Shown in pieces: positions 41,836-50,110 of a stretch of DNA of 64,000 nucleotides (position 1 is its first letter; each line of letters starts with the position of its first letter). The DNA is from UBA6183 sp943372215 (lineage in GTDB: Bacteria > Bacteroidota > Bacteroidia > UKL13-3), in contig CALRXU020000009.1 of NCBI GenBank assembly GCA_943372215.1, forward strand, positions 124,001-188,000. Direction: 5' to 3'. A program made the position numbers and the translations under genes. The notes under the pieces are model-generated. The model worked only from the letters and a program-made list of their open reading frames with translations, had not been told where the DNA came from and made no database searches.

Positions 41836-42933
41836 ATGTCAACAAATCAAACGGCTGCCTCATCTCAAAATAACATTTTTTCATTGTTACAAGAGCATGA
41901 TCATGAGAAACTTGTTTTCTGTCAAGATGAACATACTGGACTTAAAGCAATTATTGCTATACACAATACCGTATTAGGACCAGGTCTTGGCGGTACTCGG
42001 GTATGGAACTATGCTAACGATACGGAAGCCATTAACGATGTGCTAAGGTTATCTCGTGGGATGACTTATAAAGCCGCTATTAGTGGATTGAACTTAGGTG
42101 GTGCTAAAGCCGTAATTATCGGAGATGCAAAAACCATTAAAACAGAAGCATTGATGCGTAAATTTGGACGGTTTGTTGAAAACCTGAATGGCAAATACAT
42201 TACCGCAGAAGATGTGAATACCACCACTCGCGACATGGAATATGTGCACATGGAAACCAGCCATGTGGTTGGTTTGCCAGAGAGCATGGGTGGCGGAGGA
42301 GATCCTAGCCCTGTTACTGCTTATGGTACTTACATGGGTATGAAAGCTGCTGTTAAGCATGCTTTTGGCAACGATAGTTTAAACGGTAAAAAAATTGCTG
42401 TACAAGGCATTGGTAAAGTTGGTGGGCATTTATTAGAACACTTGCATAAAGAGGGCGCAAAGTTATTTATTACGGATATTAACGAAGAAATGCTGGCTAA
42501 ATATAGCGCTGAATTTGGTGCAACGGTTGTTAAAGGTAGCGAAATTTACGGGTTAGACGTGGATGTATTTGCACCGTGCGCATTGGGTGCTATTTTAAAC
42601 ACGGCTAATATTGAACAACTAAAATGCAAAGTGGTAGCTGGTGCTGCTAACAACCAGCTAGAAGACGAAAATATCCATGGAACCATGTTATTGCAAAAAG
42701 GCATTGCTTACGCACCTGACTTTTTAATCAATGCTGGTGGTTTAATTAATGTTTACCAAGAACATATTGGTTACAACCGTGATACTGCATTCCGCAATAC
42801 TGAACATATTTATGAAGTAACTACAAATATTTTCAAAACCGCTTCTGAAAAAAACATTCACACCCAGAAGGCGGCCATAGAAATGGCACAAAAGCGTATT
42901 GCTGATATGACCAAAGTACACGCTACTTACTAA
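41836..42933 (+). CDS. leucine dehydrogenase (Glu/Leu/Phe/Val dehydrogenase family)
   Basis: NAD-dependent reversible oxidative deamination of branched-chain amino acids to 2-oxo acids. The 365 residues match the Bacillus leucine dehydrogenase length and layout: LGPGLGGTRVWNYANDTEAINDVLRLSRGMTYKAA, with catalytic Lys in GMTYKAAISGLNLGGAKAVI, TAEDVNTTTRDME, ESMGGGGDPSPVTAYGTYMG and the Rossmann loop VQGIGKVGGHLLEHL, with NAGGLINVYQE near the end. The GGGGDPS and GLNLGGAK segments favour Leu over Glu dehydrogenase. Monocistronic, with a promoter and a strong terminator. Supplies branched 2-oxo acids for branched-chain lipids or catabolism. Confidence 0.93.
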   Translation: MSTNQTAASSQNNIFSLLQEHDHEKLVFCQDEHTGLKAIIAIHNTVLGPGLGGTRVWNYANDTEAINDVLRLSRGMTYKAAISGLNLGGAKAVIIGDAKTIKTEALMRKFGRFVENLNGKYITAEDVNTTTRDMEYVHMETSHVVGLPESMGGGGDPSPVTAYGTYMGMKAAVKHAFGNDSLNGKKIAVQGIGKVGGHLLEHLHKEGAKLFITDINEEMLAKYSAEFGATVVKGSEIYGLDVDVFAPCALGAILNTANIEQLKCKVVAGAANNQLEDENIHGTMLLQKGIAYAPDFLINAGGLINVYQEHIGYNRDTAFRNTEHIYEVTTNIFKTASEKNIHTQKAAIEMAQKRIADMTKVHATY

Positions 42934-42955
42934 TTAAAAAATAAAAAGTACATCT

Positions 42956-42994
42956 AATGTCGGGTTACATTTTGTAACCCGACATTATTTTTTT
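42956..42994 (+). terminator. terminator of the leucine dehydrogenase gene
   Basis: Perfect 13-bp stem AATGTCGGGTTAC (42956-42968)/GTAACCCGACATT (42974-42986), five-base loop, then ATTTTTTT. It overlaps the nusB promoter. Confidence 0.94.
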
Positions 42995-43001
42995 ACTTTT
43001 G
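42971..43001 (+). promoter_or_regulatory. sigma-A promoter of the nusB-DUF1573-yajC unit, nested in a terminator
   Basis: TTTG (42971-42974), exactly 19 bases, TACTTTTG (42994-43001). The -33 element lies in the loop and the spacer in the right arm of the preceding terminator. The RNA start is predicted near 43007. Confidence 0.75.
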
Positions 43002-43024
43002 CTTCCATAAATACAGTTCTTTAG

Positions 43025-43966
43025 ATGTTTAATAGAAGATTTTTGCGCATTAAAGTTTTTCAGGCCATATATGCATTCCATCAGGAAAACAAGGAAAACC
43101 GAAATGCACACTTTAAAAGTTTAACCCGAAGCCTTGATAAGGTTTACGAGTTATATGTTTTCTTAATGGCATTACCAGCGGCCTTTAAACATTTTATTCA
43201 TTTAGAACTAGACGCCCAAAAAAACAAGTATATTCCAGTAGAAGATGCCATGCGCATCTTAGAAACCATTAATCAAAATAAGGTGTTAACGGCCATTGAA
43301 AATAATACCTTATTAAATGAGTTGATTAAAAAGCACAAATGCCATTGGGACAATAACAAGGAGTTGTTTAAACAATTGTGGGGGCTGCTTAAAACCAATG
43401 AAGCATTTATTACTTACTCCAAAAAGAGTGCGCATACATTTGCCGAAGACAAAGCTATGGTAATGGAAATGTATGAGGTATTTATTGGCCAAAGCGAAAC
43501 TTTTGAAAACTACATAGAAGAGCGGTACATAAACTGGGAAGACGACCAAGTACTTGTGTTCCTTCAGGTAATGAAGTCAATACAAACCATGACTGAGCAC
43601 AAAAACGATAGCATACAAAGTGGGCACTTGCTTAATCCAGAAGATGAACAATTTGTTGAAGAGTTGTTTAATAAAACCATTTTGCATGGAGATGAGTTGG
43701 CCAATTTAATTTCGTCTAAAACAAAAAACTGGGATGCGGAACGCCTTGCTTTGGTTGATATGCTTTTGATGCAAATGGCTTTGGCTGAAGTGTTGTATTT
43801 TGAGCATATTCCAGTTAAAGTGAGCATTAATGAGTACCTAGAACTGGCTAAGCTATACTCTACTCCTAATAGCCATGGGTTTATTAATGGGGTGCTGGAC
43901 AAAATACATATTGAATTAAAAAATGAAAAGAAGCTCCATAAAGTAGGCCGTGGTTTAGTTGAATAA
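43025..43966 (+). CDS. nusB: transcription antitermination factor NusB
   Basis: Binds boxA RNA with S10 to form the antitermination complex for rRNA transcription. At 313 residues it is about twice the length of proteobacterial NusB; Bacteroidota NusB proteins commonly have this long form. The N-terminus reads FNRRFLRIKVFQAIYAFHQ (NusB helix 1), then a long helical insert, then the C-terminal NusB core WDAERLALVDMLLMQMALAEVLYFEHIPVKVSINEYLELAKLYSTPNSHGFINGVLDKI. It opens a group with DUF1573, yajC and coaE, a set I recall as conserved in the phylum. The first 26-base gap to DUF1573 suggests cotranscription. Confidence 0.95.
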   Translation: MFNRRFLRIKVFQAIYAFHQENKENRNAHFKSLTRSLDKVYELYVFLMALPAAFKHFIHLELDAQKNKYIPVEDAMRILETINQNKVLTAIENNTLLNELIKKHKCHWDNNKELFKQLWGLLKTNEAFITYSKKSAHTFAEDKAMVMEMYEVFIGQSETFENYIEERYINWEDDQVLVFLQVMKSIQTMTEHKNDSIQSGHLLNPEDEQFVEELFNKTILHGDELANLISSKTKNWDAERLALVDMLLMQMALAEVLYFEHIPVKVSINEYLELAKLYSTPNSHGFINGVLDKIHIELKNEKKLHKVGRGLVE

Positions 43967-43992
43967 TAATAAAGCGATTTAAATATTATACC

Positions 43993-44448
43993 ATGAAAAA
44001 AATATCTATTCTTTTACTTCCTTTTTTGTGTTTGCTTGTTTCATGCGAAAACAAATCAAACACTGGTAAACTACCCGCTGACATTGTGCATATAGATGCT
44101 ACAGCTGATAGCACCTCAAAACCTAGTAGCGAGAAACCTATTTTAACTTTTTTGGAAAACACCCACAGCTTTGGTAAAATACAAGAGGGTGAACAGGTAA
44201 CTTACAGTTTTAAGTTTAAAAACACTGGAAATGCAGACTTATTAATAGCCAGTGCTACGGCTAGTTGTGGTTGCACAGTACCAGACTATCCCAAAGACTT
44301 AATTAAACCAAATGAAGAAGCCAGTATTCAAGTGAAGTTTGATAGCAAGGGTAAATCTGGTGTATTTGAAAAAACAGTTACAGTTATGGCCAATACTGAA
44401 CCAAGAGAAAACCTGTTAACCATTACTGGCGAGATAACTACCCCTTAA
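43993..44448 (+). CDS. DUF1573 family lipoprotein
   Basis: A 151-residue envelope protein. The signal peptide ends in the lipobox LLVSC (Cys18). A single ASPM-SPD-2-Hydin-like Ig domain (DUF1573) follows: FLENTHSFGKIQEGEQVTYSFKFKNTGNADLLIASATASCGCTVPDYPK, with the characteristic CGCT, then IQVKFDSKGKSGVFEKTVTVMANTEP. DUF1573 domains are typically cell-surface or periplasmic adhesion/assembly modules of unknown role. It sits between nusB and yajC in one probable operon. Confidence 0.9.
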   Translation: MKKISILLLPFLCLLVSCENKSNTGKLPADIVHIDATADSTSKPSSEKPILTFLENTHSFGKIQEGEQVTYSFKFKNTGNADLLIASATASCGCTVPDYPKDLIKPNEEASIQVKFDSKGKSGVFEKTVTVMANTEPRENLLTITGEITTP

Positions 44449-44492
44449 TTTTAATTGATTAAACAACTTACAACAAACAAACAATACAACTA

Positions 44493-44828
44493 ATGACAAA
44501 CATGCTATTAATGATGCCTGGGCAAACCGGAGGAATGGGATCCTTTTTACCCCTAATTTTAATTATGGTGGTATTTTATTTTTTTATGATTTACCCACAA
44601 ATGAAAAAAACCAAGGCACAGAAAAAATTTCGTGAAGGCTTGGCAGAAGGCGACAAAGTGGTAACCATAGGCGGTGTGCATGGTAAAATTGAGAAAATGG
44701 ATGAAACCACTTTTATTTTGAACAGTGAAGGCACCAGGTTACGTTATGACAAAACTTCCATTAGTATGGAGGCCAGTCAGGCATTAAATGCGCCTAAAAA
44801 GGACGAGAAGAAAGAAGAAAAAAAATAA
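44493..44828 (+). CDS. yajC: preprotein translocase subunit YajC
   Basis: Small accessory subunit of the Sec holo-translocon with SecDF. The 111 residues have one transmembrane helix (about 16-34, SFLPLILIMVVFYFFMIYP), the signature MIYPQMKKTKAQKKFREGLAEGDKVVTIGGVHGKIEKMDE, and a Lys/Glu-rich tail (KKDEKKEEKK). It lies 44 bases after DUF1573 and is closed by a terminator. With ffh in the same window it marks the protein-export theme. Confidence 0.95.
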   Translation: MTNMLLMMPGQTGGMGSFLPLILIMVVFYFFMIYPQMKKTKAQKKFREGLAEGDKVVTIGGVHGKIEKMDETTFILNSEGTRLRYDKTSISMEASQALNAPKKDEKKEEKK

Positions 44829-44835
44829 TTTATAG

Positions 44836-44859
44836 CAGCCCTGGAAACAGGGCTGTTTT
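44836..44859 (+). terminator. terminator after yajC
   Basis: CAGCCCTG (44836-44843)/CAGGGCTG (44848-44855) with a GAAA tetraloop and TTTT. Confidence 0.82.
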
Positions 44860-44886
44860 AGTTATTACCAATAAACCCTATTTTTG
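44856..44886 (+). promoter_or_regulatory. probable coaE promoter
   Basis: TTTT (44856-44859; one mismatch to TTTG), 19 bases, TATTTTTG (44879-44886). It ends five bases before the ATG at 44892 and 11 before that at 44898, so the mRNA is leaderless or has a very short leader. Confidence 0.5.
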
Positions 44887-44891
44887 AATTG

Positions 44892-45485
44892 ATGAACATG
44901 AATACCCCACTTAAAATCGGTGTTACCGGAGGCATTGGTAGCGGCAAATCTTTAATTTGCGGTTTGTTTCATAAACTTGGGGCACCAATCTACCAAGCAG
45001 ATGACCGTGCCAAATGGTTAATGCACAATAATCAAAAAATTAAACGGGCCGTAATCCGCTTGTTTGGCGAGGAGGCTTACCTCAATAACGAATTAAACAG
45101 ACCCCACATTTCTGCCATCGCTTTTTCTAATATTGATTTATTGCAGCAGCTTAATAAGGTGGTACATCCTCAAGTATCAAAAGATTTTTTCACCTGGTCT
45201 GCAGCGCAACAATTTCCTTATATTATTAAGGAAGCAGCATTGTTATTTGAAAGCGGTACTTATTTGGAATTGGATGCTATTGTTACCATTAATGCTCCTA
45301 AAAGTGAACGTATAAGGCGCACTGTTCTAAGAGATAAATCAACTAAAGATGCCGTAATTAAACGCATCAATAGCCAAATGCCTGACGAGATAAAAATTGC
45401 AAATGCCGACTTCTGTATTGATAATGATGGGCTTACTCCGCTTTTGCCGCAAGTGATGCACTTGCATAAATTATGGATTAGCTAG
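44892..45485 (+). CDS. coaE: dephospho-CoA kinase
   Basis: Last step of coenzyme A synthesis: phosphorylates the 3'-OH of dephospho-CoA. The 197 residues show the P-loop GVTGGIGSGKS (residues 10-20), the ADDRAKWLM substrate segment, VVHPQVSKDF, KEAALLFESGTYLELDAIVTINAP and RDKSTKDAVIKRINSQM (LID region). Length is standard. The start could equally be the ATG at 44898. Its last eight bases overlap the convergent pseudouridine synthase gene. Confidence 0.95.
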   Translation: MNMNTPLKIGVTGGIGSGKSLICGLFHKLGAPIYQADDRAKWLMHNNQKIKRAVIRLFGEEAYLNNELNRPHISAIAFSNIDLLQQLNKVVHPQVSKDFFTWSAAQQFPYIIKEAALLFESGTYLELDAIVTINAPKSERIRRTVLRDKSTKDAVIKRINSQMPDEIKIANADFCIDNDGLTPLLPQVMHLHKLWIS

Positions 45486-46206
45486 CCTGATTGCTATCAT
45501 GCTGCCTAAGTAGCTTAATCAACACCTCCATATCCTTAGGATAAGGAGCTACAACAGCGTAATTACCCCCTAAAGCATTAAATTTAAGTTCATAAGCATG
45601 CAGCGCAACCCGTTGCATCATGGGTTGCTCAACCTCCCATTTCCCTGTTTTAAAACCACGTTTTAATTTACTTAAAAATGGTTTTTTACCTCCATAACTT
45701 TCATCGCTTACAATGGGAAAGTTTTGTGATGATAAATGAATCCTGATTTGGTGCAGCCTTCCTGTTATTGGCTTGCAGTTTAATAAGGTGTAATGATTGA
45801 AGTGTTCTAAAGTGGTGATGATGGTTTCTGCCTTTTTCCCTTCTTTTAAATCAACCTTAGCCAGCCCTTTAGCGGTAACGGATAAGGGCAGTAAAATGCT
45901 TTTATCTGTAACTTGCAAAAATCCTTGTACAACAGCATGGTAGTTTTTTTCTACGGTGCGTTCTTCAAACATCATGGCCATGGTTTTATAAGCTTCATTG
46001 TGCTTTGCAATGAGCAAAACTCCTGATGTTTCTTTATCTAGACGGTGGCAAAGTTGCACTTCAGGCCAGTATTTTCTGGCCATTTGCAATAAACTCATCC
46101 CCTCGCCCAGCCTTTCATCTAATGATGATAGATTGGCTGGTTTATTTACAAAAATAAAATGTTCATCTTCAAAAAGAATCAGGTCTTTAAATGGAGGTAT
46201 TTTCAT
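45478..46206 (-). CDS. RluA/RluD-family RNA pseudouridine synthase
   Basis: Second member of the family in this window, 242 residues from the ATG at 46206. The opening is LILFEDEHFIFVNKPANLSS, the catalytic Asp is in LCHRLDKETSGVLLIAKHNEAYKTM, then VEKNYHAVVQG and PITGRLHQIRIHLSSQNFPIVSDESYGG. It has no S4 domain. An ATG at 46224 lies inside the likely -7 box (CATCTTTG on the minus strand, 46214-46221), so the later ATG is preferred. Which uridine it modifies is unknown. Confidence 0.93.
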   Translation of the reverse strand: MKIPPFKDLILFEDEHFIFVNKPANLSSLDERLGEGMSLLQMARKYWPEVQLCHRLDKETSGVLLIAKHNEAYKTMAMMFEERTVEKNYHAVVQGFLQVTDKSILLPLSVTAKGLAKVDLKEGKKAETIITTLEHFNHYTLLNCKPITGRLHQIRIHLSSQNFPIVSDESYGGKKPFLSKLKRGFKTGKWEVEQPMMQRVALHAYELKFNALGGNYAVVAPYPKDMEVLIKLLRQHDSNQAS

Positions 46207-46252
46207 TGAACTGCAAAGATGCATAAAACTGTTGAGTTAATCATGCGTTGCC

Positions 46253-46283
46253 CTTGCAAGATGATTGATATTTGATATATTTG
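46253..46283 (+). promoter_or_regulatory. promoter of the tRNA-Leu gene
   Basis: CTTG (46253-46256), 19 bases, TATATTTG (46276-46283). It ends six bases before the mature tRNA 5' end, so the 5' leader would be very short. Confidence 0.65.
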
Positions 46284-46289
46284 CCCCAT

Positions 46290-46371
46290 GCTGCGGTGGT
46301 GAAATTGGTAGACACGCCATCTTGAGGGGGTGGTTCCGCAAGGTGTAAGGGTTCGAGTCCCTTCCGCAGCA
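46290..46371 (+). tRNA. tRNA-Leu (anticodon GAG)
   Basis: Folds as a class II tRNA with a long variable arm. The acceptor stem is GCTGCGG (46290-46296) with CCGCAGC (46364-46370), discriminator A at 46371. The anticodon stem is CCATC/GGTGG with loop TTGAGGG, giving anticodon GAG at 46324-46326, reading CUC and CUU. The T arm contains GGTTCGAGTCC. The 3' CCA is not encoded, consistent with need for the CCA-adding-type enzyme at 16594. Confidence 0.96.
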
Positions 46372-46445
46372 CTTCTTCCCAATCAATCATCTGTCGTATA
46401 AAAATTCTGTTTGCTTTTATAGTTAACTAAAAAACAAACACCTTT

Positions 46446-48497
46446 TTACCAGATTTTAACCCGGTCAGCCTCTTGACGCCACATGCTATTGCCTTTTTTC
46501 ACCCCAAAAGCTTGATAAAACTCTGGCATATTGCTTAACGGCCCAAGCACCCTAAACTTAGCTGGTGAATGTGGGTCAGTAACCACTTGTTGGCGCAAAA
46601 ACTCAGGACGAGCGTGTGTTTTCCATACTTGCCCAAAGCCAATAAAGAATCGTTGCTCTGGTGTAAAACCATCTATTTTTGTAAGCGGTTTTCCTTTTAA
46701 TGAACGTTGGTAGGCATCATAAGCAACGGTTAATCCTGCAAAATCAGCAATGTTTTCGCCCAAGGTTAGTTCCCCATTTACCTTAACACCTTCAAGCACC
46801 TCAAAGTTGTTGTATTGCTGTACCAACTTTTGCGTACGTTCTTCAAACAACTTCCTATCTTCGGCCGTCCACCAATCATTCAGGTTGCCTTGGTCATCAT
46901 ATTTGCTACCTTGGTCATCAAAACCATGGCTAAACTCATGACCAATAACCGCTCCAATGGCGCCATAATTTACCGCATCGTCAGCCATTGGATCAAAAAA
47001 TGGTGGCTGCATAATGGCAGCAGGAAATACAATTTCGTTATTTACAGGATTGTAATAAGCGTTTACGGTTTGTGGTAACATTTCCCATTCTGTTTTATCC
47101 ACCTTTGTACCCAAACGAGCTAAATTCTTTTTAAACCAAAAATTACTCGCGTTAAAATAATTCATCACATGGTATTCTTTGGTTAAACGCATTTCGGTAA
47201 AATCTGTCCATTTATCGGGGTATCCTAACTTACGGGTAAATGAGTTTAATTTTTGCAATGCTTTTAGTTTGGTTGGTTCACTCATCCAATCTAATTTATT
47301 AATACGGTCTCTAAAGGCCTCACTCAAATGTGTTACCATTTCGTCAACCCTGCGTTTGCTTTCTGGTGTAAAAGCCTCTTTCACAAACTCTTGCCCAACA
47401 AGTTCACCAATTAAACTATTGGCTTGGTTGATGGTGCGTTTCCACCTTGGTTTTTGCTCGGTGGCCCCAGTTAAGGTGGTTCCATAAAAATTAAAACTTG
47501 CCGCTACGGCTTCGTCATGCAAATAAGGCAAGGCTGTGCTAATCAATCTCCAACTCAAGTAGCTTTTCCAAATACTAACATCTTTGAGCAATAGGCTGTT
47601 TAATGTGTTAAAGTAATCAGGCTGCATCACAATCAAAATTGGCATGCTTTTAAACTTGGCCTGAAGTTCTCCAAAATAAATCCCCCAATCTAAATTCAAA
47701 TGAGTTCTGGTTAACACATCAATGGGTGTTGGATGGTATTGCTTCTCCATGTTCCTGCGCTCAGTTCTGCTCATACTGGCTTGAGCCAGCACTGTTTCCA
47801 ACTCTAATATAGATTGCCCCATATTTGGCTGATTAAATGGGGCCTCCATGCCTTTGTTTTGCATCTCAATGGCAATTTTTTCAAACATGGTATTTATTAA
47901 TGCTTTGTATTTATCACGGATAACCATGCTTCTTTCATCCATTTTGATGTAGTAGTCTCTATCTGGCAACCCCAGTCCGCCTTGCGACAGATAAGGCACA
48001 TAAACCTGGCTGTTTTTCACATCTTGGCTCACCTCAAAATCAAAAGCAGCTGAAACACCCATTTTATGGAGTTTAGCAATAAATAAGATTAAATCTTTAT
48101 TTGAACCAATATCCTGAATCTCCTTAAGGTAAGGATACAATGCCTCAAAACCTTGTTCGTTAATGCGGTTGGTATCCATAGCTGTGCTGTAAAATGTATG
48201 GATGTACTTCATTGCATTAGAAGAATTTGCGTCAGCTTTTAGTGATTTCTCCAATATTTTATGGAGCAATAAATTATTGCGTTCAGCCACAACATTAAAA
48301 GAGCCCCAACGTGCTTCGGTTGATGGAATTGGGTTGTCTTTCAGCCAAGTGCCATTGGCATACTCAAAAAAGTCATCTTGCGGTTTAACCTTTTTGTTTA
48401 AAGACGCTACATCAACTCCCTTAAGGTACTGATGCATAACAAATGCTGAGGATAATAATAAAACAATGGCTGAACAAATCCAGTATACTTTTTTCAT
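46446..48497 (-). CDS. M13 family metallopeptidase (PepO/neprilysin-like)
   Basis: A 683-residue zinc endopeptidase. An N-terminal hydrophobic helix (about 5-22) acts as a signal or anchor, so it is periplasmic or surface exposed. The opening of the mature part, VKPQDDFFEYANGTWLKDNPIPSTEARWGSF, is the M13 hallmark. The zinc site is His520-Glu521-x2-His524 in GHEFSHGFDDQG, the downstream ligand Glu is in GENIADFAGL, and the C-terminal motif PHSPAKFRVLGPLSNMPEFYQAF is intact. NAYYNPVNNEIVFPAAI carries the substrate-binding NAYY. It cleaves oligopeptides for nutrition. Monocistronic. Confidence 0.95.
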   Translation of the reverse strand: MKKVYWICSAIVLLLSSAFVMHQYLKGVDVASLNKKVKPQDDFFEYANGTWLKDNPIPSTEARWGSFNVVAERNNLLLHKILEKSLKADANSSNAMKYIHTFYSTAMDTNRINEQGFEALYPYLKEIQDIGSNKDLILFIAKLHKMGVSAAFDFEVSQDVKNSQVYVPYLSQGGLGLPDRDYYIKMDERSMVIRDKYKALINTMFEKIAIEMQNKGMEAPFNQPNMGQSILELETVLAQASMSRTERRNMEKQYHPTPIDVLTRTHLNLDWGIYFGELQAKFKSMPILIVMQPDYFNTLNSLLLKDVSIWKSYLSWRLISTALPYLHDEAVAASFNFYGTTLTGATEQKPRWKRTINQANSLIGELVGQEFVKEAFTPESKRRVDEMVTHLSEAFRDRINKLDWMSEPTKLKALQKLNSFTRKLGYPDKWTDFTEMRLTKEYHVMNYFNASNFWFKKNLARLGTKVDKTEWEMLPQTVNAYYNPVNNEIVFPAAIMQPPFFDPMADDAVNYGAIGAVIGHEFSHGFDDQGSKYDDQGNLNDWWTAEDRKLFEERTQKLVQQYNNFEVLEGVKVNGELTLGENIADFAGLTVAYDAYQRSLKGKPLTKIDGFTPEQRFFIGFGQVWKTHARPEFLRQQVVTDPHSPAKFRVLGPLSNMPEFYQAFGVKKGNSMWRQEADRVKIW

Positions 48498-48552
48498 AAT
48501 TTCTGTTAAGTGGCTTCAATTATAAGCATATCGGATAAGATTAAAAAATAAA

Positions 48553-48630
48553 GCACGCCACGTCTTTCTAACCAGGATAAATACACCAATGAAACACCTG
48601 TGTAAAGAACGAATCTGGACGTGGACGTGC
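48553..48630 (-). terminator. long-loop inverted repeat, possible terminator of the PKD/T9SS gene
   Basis: GCACGCCACGTC (48553-48564) pairs with GACGTGGACGTGC (48618-48630) with one bulge and a 53-base loop. On the minus strand it is followed by TTTATTTTTT. It sits directly after the stop at 48635. Confidence 0.45.
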
Positions 48631-48634
48631 CTTA

Positions 48635-49486
48635 TTAATGACTTATTATTAGGGGTTTATATTGGAGTTGTTCAGGAGTTGTTACACAAATCCAATACAT
48701 GCCATCTGGCACCAATGAAACATCTAAAAACAAGGTACCATCTGGCAATGGAGTAGCAGGTATCTTTTGAATTACCCCCAAAGTATTGACCAATGTAAGT
48801 TGGTTTTCATGACTAGGAGTATATAAATACAGTTGGTTATTTGCGGGATTAGGGTAAATTTTTAGCATTTCATTTTCGCTTATTGCTTCAGTAATGCCAA
48901 CCGGCTGCTCAACCCCTGAATTGCTAATGGATACTTGAACCGTTTTTTCATCTTTACAACCCGCATTATTTTCTACCATTAAAGCAACATTGTATTCTCC
49001 ATCTCTTTTAAAAGTGTACTTTAGCGTATCTCCCCAAAAGGTATCCTGCACCTGAGAGATTACCCACCTCACTTTTCGGAAGCTTGTGGCAAAATGTGTA
49101 GAGGTATTGGTAAATAAAAAATCAACGCCTTTACCCGGGTTTGTTTGGCTTATCATTTTTTTATTAAAATCTGCAGATGGGTTTGGTTTGATGGTAATCA
49201 TTCCCCTTTTTACCAATGAATCTTTGATGTTATTTTTAACAATGACCAACTTTACATCATATACCCCATCTTTTTCATAATAATGTTCTGGATTTATTTT
49301 ATTTGAAGTCGTACCATCACCAAAATCCCAATAAATTAAATCTGGATCAACCGTTTTGTTGTATACAAAATAAACTGTTGTTGGCCCGCAGGTGGTGATG
49401 TTTCTATTGGGCGAAAAATTAACTTCAATACCAATAGACTGGTGCGTTAGCAGCAGCAAAAAAGCCGATAATAGTAATGTCTTCAT
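48635..49486 (-). CDS. secreted PKD-domain protein with T9SS sorting domain
   Basis: A 283-residue exported protein. Signal peptide (1-19, SIGIEV), first PKD domain (about 25-100) with IYWDFGDGTTSNKINPEHYY, a second PKD-like domain (about 105-190) ending in REGEYNVALMVENNAGC-like YNVALMVENNAGCKDE, then a type A T9SS C-terminal domain (about 207-283) opening MLKIYPNPANNQLY and containing LVPDGMYWICV. It is transported across the outer membrane by the T9SS and its C-terminal domain is cleaved or anchored. Ligand unknown; PKD repeats suggest cell-surface adhesion or polysaccharide binding. Confidence 0.87.
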   Translation of the reverse strand: MKTLLLSAFLLLLTHQSIGIEVNFSPNRNITTCGPTTVYFVYNKTVDPDLIYWDFGDGTTSNKINPEHYYEKDGVYDVKLVIVKNNIKDSLVKRGMITIKPNPSADFNKKMISQTNPGKGVDFLFTNTSTHFATSFRKVRWVISQVQDTFWGDTLKYTFKRDGEYNVALMVENNAGCKDEKTVQVSISNSGVEQPVGITEAISENEMLKIYPNPANNQLYLYTPSHENQLTLVNTLGVIQKIPATPLPDGTLFLDVSLVPDGMYWICVTTPEQLQYKPLIISH

Positions 49487-49614
49487 ACCAGTGTTGTTTA
49501 GTTGTTTACTGGTACAAACTTGGTAGATACAGATGTGCTAAAAAAGGAGTATTACGTGAAAGGAATAATACGTTTTCTATAGGTTACCGCTTATCCCAGT
49601 TAAGCGTTTTATGG

Positions 49615-50061
49615 TTATTTGGTATGCACAAAAACCAACTCATTGTTATTAAATACAAGATGGTATTTTAAATTTTTTAGCCGCAAGTATGGCCTGTTTA
49701 ATGACGTGTATTCGTAAATTTGGTAACCCGCTTCATCAAAAATGCGGTCGGGTTTGCCTACAATGTTGATGACATCGCGTGTATTAAAACGAATCACGTC
49801 AAGCCTGTCGCTCATAAAACCAAACAACAATAAATACTCTCGTACTAAGGCGATGCGCTGAGGCTGGTATTTTCCTGGACTATTTTCGTTTATTTCTTTG
49901 CTGTAAATGAGTTTAAGGTCATATAAAATTGAATCCCTAACCATTTTAAGCTGTGTGATTTCGTTTTTGGTAAGCACCCTTTTTGGCAAACCCGTTTCTT
50001 GGGCAAACCCAGCTGATACTAAACAAACAATCAAAACACAACTTATTACAATGCTTTTCAT
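49615..50061 (-). CDS. secreted protein of unknown function, weakly BamE/SmpA-like
   Basis: A 148-residue protein with a Sec signal peptide (1-20, SAGFAQ). The middle is helical and charged (NEITQLKMVRDSILYDLKLIYSKE). The last third, RDVINIVGKPDRIFDEAGYQIYEYTS...YHLVFNNNELVFVHT, follows the pattern of BamE/SmpA-type folds (helix, Gly-Lys-Pro-Asp turn, two strands), where a helix-turn leads into a beta-hairpin with a final hydrophobic strand. I would not name it on this basis. Monocistronic, 49 bases after the end of rlmI. Confidence 0.7.
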   Translation of the reverse strand: MKSIVISCVLIVCLVSAGFAQETGLPKRVLTKNEITQLKMVRDSILYDLKLIYSKEINENSPGKYQPQRIALVREYLLLFGFMSDRLDVIRFNTRDVINIVGKPDRIFDEAGYQIYEYTSLNRPYLRLKNLKYHLVFNNNELVFVHTK

Positions 50062-50110
50062 AGGCTACATTAACCTCTACTATACAATCATCGTGCCTAA
50101 AAAAGTGGGG

